Assembly (NCBI GenBank): GCA_937899365.1
Contig: CALBPH010000569.1
Location: 1-8,932 of the forward strand
Direction: 5' to 3'
DNA: 8,932 nt
Origin: an uncultured Leptolyngbya sp.
GTDB lineage: Bacteria; Cyanobacteriota; Cyanobacteriia; Phormidesmidales; Phormidesmidaceae
The position numbers and the translations under genes are program-made. Position 1 is the first letter of the stretch. Every line of letters starts with the position of its first letter. Shown here piece by piece: positions 5,970 to 8,932 of the stretch. The notes under the pieces are model-generated. The model did no database searches and had not been told where the DNA came from. It was given only the letters and a program-made list of their open reading frames with translations.

Positions 5970-6806
5970 ATGTCTATTCGTTCGCGCCTGATTCAAGCCT
6001 TGCTCGCTGCCCTGATGGTTACCGCCGCCAGTCCCAGCTATGCCGTTCAGTTTCCTAACACTAGCGATCGGGGTGCCCCAGCCCGTGGCCCATCCTTGGG
6101 GACCCGAGGTGAAATTTGTCTGGACCCGACGAATCGACCGTCGCTGACGTCGTTACTGCCCCACAATGCGATCGCACCCGCCTTTGGCGCCAATGCCGAT
6201 ATTCCCATGTCTCTGTGGTTCTACATTCCTGAAACCGGCGCCGCAGATGCAGAATTAACCGTTTTCAATGAACTTGGGGACACCACCTTTCAAACAACCA
6301 TTGAACTACCCAGTACGCCAGGCACGATCCAAGTCAAGCTGCCCCAATACCAGGCCGATGGCGTCACCCCCACCTTTGAGTCTGGCAATCTCTACTACTG
6401 GGATTTTGCCTTGATCTGCGACCCCAACGATCGCAGTGACGACGTGTTATTAGGGGGCGGCATTCAACGGATCGACGCGAGTTCAGATTTTCTAACCCAG
6501 CTCGACGCCGTGGCTGATGACCCGTTAGCCCAAGCCGAACTCTACGCCACCGCAGGGGCCTGGCAAGAAACCATCACCCTAGCGGCATCCCTCCGGTCTC
6601 AAAATCCCGATGCTTGGGCCGAACTGCTAACCTCAGTAGATCTGGACTTTTTAGCGAACCAACCCATTATTGGGCAACCTGTCGGACAAACCCCTGGGCA
6701 AACCGCCGAACAAACCGATCCGACCGAATCACCAACCGGGTCGCCAACCTCTATGCCCAATGGCTCTGGAGATCTCCAGCGGTTGCTAGCGGGCATCAAC
6801 CCATAA
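5970..6806 (+). CDS. DUF928 family secreted protein
   Basis: The 278-residue product is a member of DUF928, a largely cyanobacterial family of unknown function. A signal peptide covers residues 1-25 (Arg4 and Arg6, a hydrophobic core, SYA cleavage site), so the protein should act outside the inner membrane. Family marks are GTRGEIC (44-50), SLWFYIP (81-87), an LPxTPG segment near 113-118, LYYWDFALICDPNDRSDD (141-158) and GGIQRI. The only two cysteines, Cys50 and Cys150, both lie in these marks and may form a disulfide. A region resembling a helical repeat (LYATAGAWQETITLAASLR) is followed by a low-complexity tail of about 50 residues, rich in Thr, Pro, Gln and Gly. The start has no clear Shine-Dalgarno. 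The gene ends 6 nt before a CHASE2 cyclase, so the two are almost surely co-transcribed and may work together. Confidence 0.9.
   Translation: MSIRSRLIQALLAALMVTAASPSYAVQFPNTSDRGAPARGPSLGTRGEICLDPTNRPSLTSLLPHNAIAPAFGANADIPMSLWFYIPETGAADAELTVFNELGDTTFQTTIELPSTPGTIQVKLPQYQADGVTPTFESGNLYYWDFALICDPNDRSDDVLLGGGIQRIDASSDFLTQLDAVADDPLAQAELYATAGAWQETITLAASLRSQNPDAWAELLTSVDLDFLANQPIIGQPVGQTPGQTAEQTDPTESPTGSPTSMPNGSGDLQRLLAGINP
6168..6175. repeat. HIP1 octamer
   Basis: GCGATCGC lies inside the DUF928 gene, again flanked by T and A. Confidence 0.8.
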
Positions 6807-6812
6807 GCCCCA

Positions 6813-8932
6813 ATGAACCTGAAGAAGCTCCTGTGGCAATGGCGAGGTGTGGCCATTGCCACACCGACGGTTACCCTATTCGTTGTATTGCTAAGAATCG
6901 CAGGGCTGCTACAACCCTTAGAATGGCGGACCTACGATCAATACCTGCAGTGGCGCTCCGAAGCCAGTGACCCTCGCATTGCCATTGTGGGCATCGATGA
7001 AGAGGACATCCGACAGCAGGGTCAGGCGATCTTCTCAGACGCGGTCTATGCCGAGGCCATTCGTAAGCTCTCGGCCCAGGGTCCCCGCGCCATCGGTTTA
7101 GATATTTTTCGGGACATCCCGGTTGAACCGGGCCATGCGGAGCTCGACGCCGTGTTTCGCAGCACCCCTAATTTAATTGGCATTCGCACCATCTTAGGAG
7201 ACAACCAAGATCGCGATGCCATTGACGCGGCCCCCGCCCTGGCAGAGCTGGGACAGATCGGCATTAATGACGGCATTGTTGATATCGACAACACCATTCG
7301 TCGGGGACTGTTACAGGTGACCACCCCGGAAGGGGCTAGCGCCCCTAGCCTGGCCCTTTACCTGGCGCTGCTGTACTTAGATGCTGAGGGCATCGCCCCC
7401 ACCGCCACCGACCAGCAAGATATCTGGCAGCTGAATGGGGCTACGTTTCGCCCCCTGCAGGCAAATGACGGCGGCTATGTGCGCGCCGATGCCCAGGGGT
7501 ATCAAACCTTGATTAACTATCGGGGGGGAAGTGAGTTTTTTGAAACGGTTCCCCTCAGAGACCTGCTCAACGACCAGCTACCGGACAACTGGGCTCAGGA
7601 TCGGGTGATACTCATTGGCCCGGTGGCCGAGAGTCTCAAGGATCGATTCTTAGTGCCCCACAGCAGTAAAATGCTGGCCCTACCCCGATACAAGGCTGGG
7701 GTGGAAATCCATGCCAATTTAACCAGTCAGATTATAAGTGCGGCCCTAGCCGGGCGCACCCTGATTCGAACCTGGCCCGAACTGATCGAAATTCTCTGGA
7801 TTTTTCTATGGGCTACCCTAGGGGCCACCATTACCTGGCTACAGCGTAATCCGGGCAAGCGGACGCTGCTGCGACAGATTGCCCTGCTGGTTGCCACCGC
7901 TTCGATTTTAGTGTTAGGGGCCTACGCGTTGTTCCTGGCAGGCTGGTGGGTTCCTGTGATTCCTCCCCTAATGGCCCTGGTCGGGGCGGCCACGGGGGTT
8001 AATACCTACCTGGCCCACAGCGCCAGCCAAATTCGCCGCACCTTTAACCGCTACCTGAGTGACCAGATTGACGCCAATTTGTTAGACAATCCTGAAAACC
8101 TAAAACTGGGGGGAGAGACCCGCGAGATTACTATCCTCACCTCTGACCTGCGGGGCTTTACGGCACTCTCAGAACAACTATCTCCTGAAAAAGTTGTCGA
8201 GATTTTAAACCTGTATTTGGGTTATATGTCCGACATCATCGACAGCTATGACGGCATCATCGATGAATTTATGGGGGATGGCATCCTAGTGATTTTTGGG
8301 GCCCTGCAATTTAAGGACGATGACAACCATCCAGAGCGGGCCGTGGCCTGTGCGATCGCAATGCAGCAGGCCATGACCCAAGTCAATACTGCCATGGCCG
8401 AACGAGGCTTTCCAGAACAGGAAATGTGCTTTGGCATCAACTCCGGACGGGTCGTTGTCGGCAATATTGGCTCTGAAAAACGCACTAAATACAGTGTGAT
8501 TGGGGGTGCCGTTAACCTGACATTTCGCATCGAGTCTTACACCACAGGTGGCCAGATCTTTATTTCTGAAGACACCCACCAAAAAATCGGCACCAACAGC
8601 AACCACCGGCTGGCTATCCAAAGCAAAATCGACGTCTACCCAAAAGGGATTAAACGGCCCATCACCATCTACGATGTGACCGGCATCGGCGGCGACCTCT
8701 ATACCCTTTCCCTCACTATCACAGACCTGCCGTTAGAGCCCGTAGTCCAAACCATTCCCATCGAATACGTAGCCCTCGAAGGCAAACAGGTCGGTGCACA
8801 ACAGAGCCGTGGCAGCCTCCACAAACTGTCTGCCAAAACCGCCCTACTTCATACTGAGGAGCCTGAGCCCCTCAGCCTGCTGACCAACATTAAGCTCGTC
8901 ATTCACGCCCGCACAGCCCCAGCAGACATTTG
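6813..8932 (+). CDS. CHASE2-domain class III nucleotide cyclase (partial, 3' end missing)
   Basis: The frame is open from ATG 6813 to the window edge: 706 complete codons and no stop. A first membrane segment spans about residues 12-33. A CHASE2 sensor domain follows (from about 35 to 320, with DPRIAIVGIDEEDI near its start). Three membrane helices follow at about 325-344, 354-375 and 380-402. The cyclase domain runs from about 437 to 620. Metal ligands are Asp445 (TSDLRGF) and Asp489 (FMGDG). The transition-state pair is Asn568 and Arg572. The purine-selecting positions are Glu485 and Ser561, not the Lys and Asp/Thr of adenylyl cyclases. Glu is the guanylyl-cyclase residue, and the layout resembles Synechocystis Cya2. 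The domain should make a cyclic nucleotide, perhaps cGMP, in the cytoplasm in response to an extracytoplasmic signal. An extra C-terminal region (645 onward) looks faintly PilZ-like. Confidence 0.93.
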   Translation, partial: MNLKKLLWQWRGVAIATPTVTLFVVLLRIAGLLQPLEWRTYDQYLQWRSEASDPRIAIVGIDEEDIRQQGQAIFSDAVYAEAIRKLSAQGPRAIGLDIFRDIPVEPGHAELDAVFRSTPNLIGIRTILGDNQDRDAIDAAPALAELGQIGINDGIVDIDNTIRRGLLQVTTPEGASAPSLALYLALLYLDAEGIAPTATDQQDIWQLNGATFRPLQANDGGYVRADAQGYQTLINYRGGSEFFETVPLRDLLNDQLPDNWAQDRVILIGPVAESLKDRFLVPHSSKMLALPRYKAGVEIHANLTSQIISAALAGRTLIRTWPELIEILWIFLWATLGATITWLQRNPGKRTLLRQIALLVATASILVLGAYALFLAGWWVPVIPPLMALVGAATGVNTYLAHSASQIRRTFNRYLSDQIDANLLDNPENLKLGGETREITILTSDLRGFTALSEQLSPEKVVEILNLYLGYMSDIIDSYDGIIDEFMGDGILVIFGALQFKDDDNHPERAVACAIAMQQAMTQVNTAMAERGFPEQEMCFGINSGRVVVGNIGSEKRTKYSVIGGAVNLTFRIESYTTGGQIFISEDTHQKIGTNSNHRLAIQSKIDVYPKGIKRPITIYDVTGIGGDLYTLSLTITDLPLEPVVQTIPIEYVALEGKQVGAQQSRGSLHKLSAKTALLHTEEPEPLSLLTNIKLVIHARTAPADI
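6832..6863 (+). other. 12-bp perfect hairpin at the start of the cyclase gene
   Basis: TGTGGCAATGGC (6832-6843) and GCCATTGCCACA (6852-6863) are exact complements around an 8-nt loop. The hairpin begins 16 nt after the ATG triplet, within codons 7-17. It could lower translation of the cyclase relative to the DUF928 gene or serve as an mRNA processing or attenuation element. Confidence 0.7.
8352..8359. repeat. HIP1 octamer
   Basis: GCGATCGC lies inside the cyclase domain coding region, again in TGCGATCGCA. Confidence 0.8.

Noticed and set aside
6614..6970. 118-codon plus-strand frame across the DUF928 / cyclase junction
   Set aside because: It is out of frame with two strong genes and its composition is that of a shifted low-complexity tail.
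8246..8621. Two minus-strand frames antisense to the cyclase domain
   Set aside because: The plus strand encodes intact cyclase motifs here; the antisense frames are shadows.

Overview
The window is almost certainly from a cyanobacterium, probably filamentous. It carries a cyanophycinase, a ClpS of the type cyanobacteria keep as a second paralogue, the DUF928 and DUF3616 families, a CHASE2 nucleotide cyclase, and four copies of the cyanobacterial HIP1 octamer GCGATCGC. All four octamers sit in the same decamer, TGCGATCGCA.

Left part (1-2248): cyanophycinase cphB (minus strand) and a DUF3616 protein (plus strand) diverge from a spacer of about 290 bp. The spacer holds a perfect 34-bp palindrome. 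Each half of the palindrome contains a smaller GAACwGTTC dyad, which suggests a two-site operator shared by the two promoters.

Middle part (2338-4130): a compact minus-strand operon in the order clpS, DUF2103, trm1. The first two genes are 3 nt apart. The DUF2103 stop and the trm1 start overlap in a TTGA. The products are an N-degron adaptor for Clp protease, a small putative metal-binding protein and a tRNA m2,2-guanosine methyltransferase. trm1 converges with the DUF3616 gene.

A 315-bp spacer with a hairpin and a 15-bp tandem repeat separates clpS from a divergent plus-strand gene (4446-5396). That gene encodes a fumarylacetoacetate-hydrolase/2-keto-4-pentenoate-hydratase-fold protein with an apparent signal peptide. 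It is followed by a likely intrinsic terminator and about 570 bp without recognisable genes. That gap ends in a good sigma-70-type promoter.

Right part (5970-8932): that promoter leads into a two-gene transcription unit. The first gene is a secreted DUF928 protein. Six nucleotides downstream is a membrane-bound CHASE2 class III nucleotide cyclase, which runs off the right edge and has at least 706 residues. The cyclase keeps both catalytic aspartates and the transition-state Asn/Arg pair. At the purine-selecting positions it has Glu and Ser instead of the Lys and Asp/Thr of adenylyl cyclases, which points towards cGMP. It also carries a C-terminal extension with faint PilZ-like character. A periplasmic protein co-transcribed with a receptor that has an extracytoplasmic sensor domain is the most interesting candidate system here. 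Its function is inferred, not shown.
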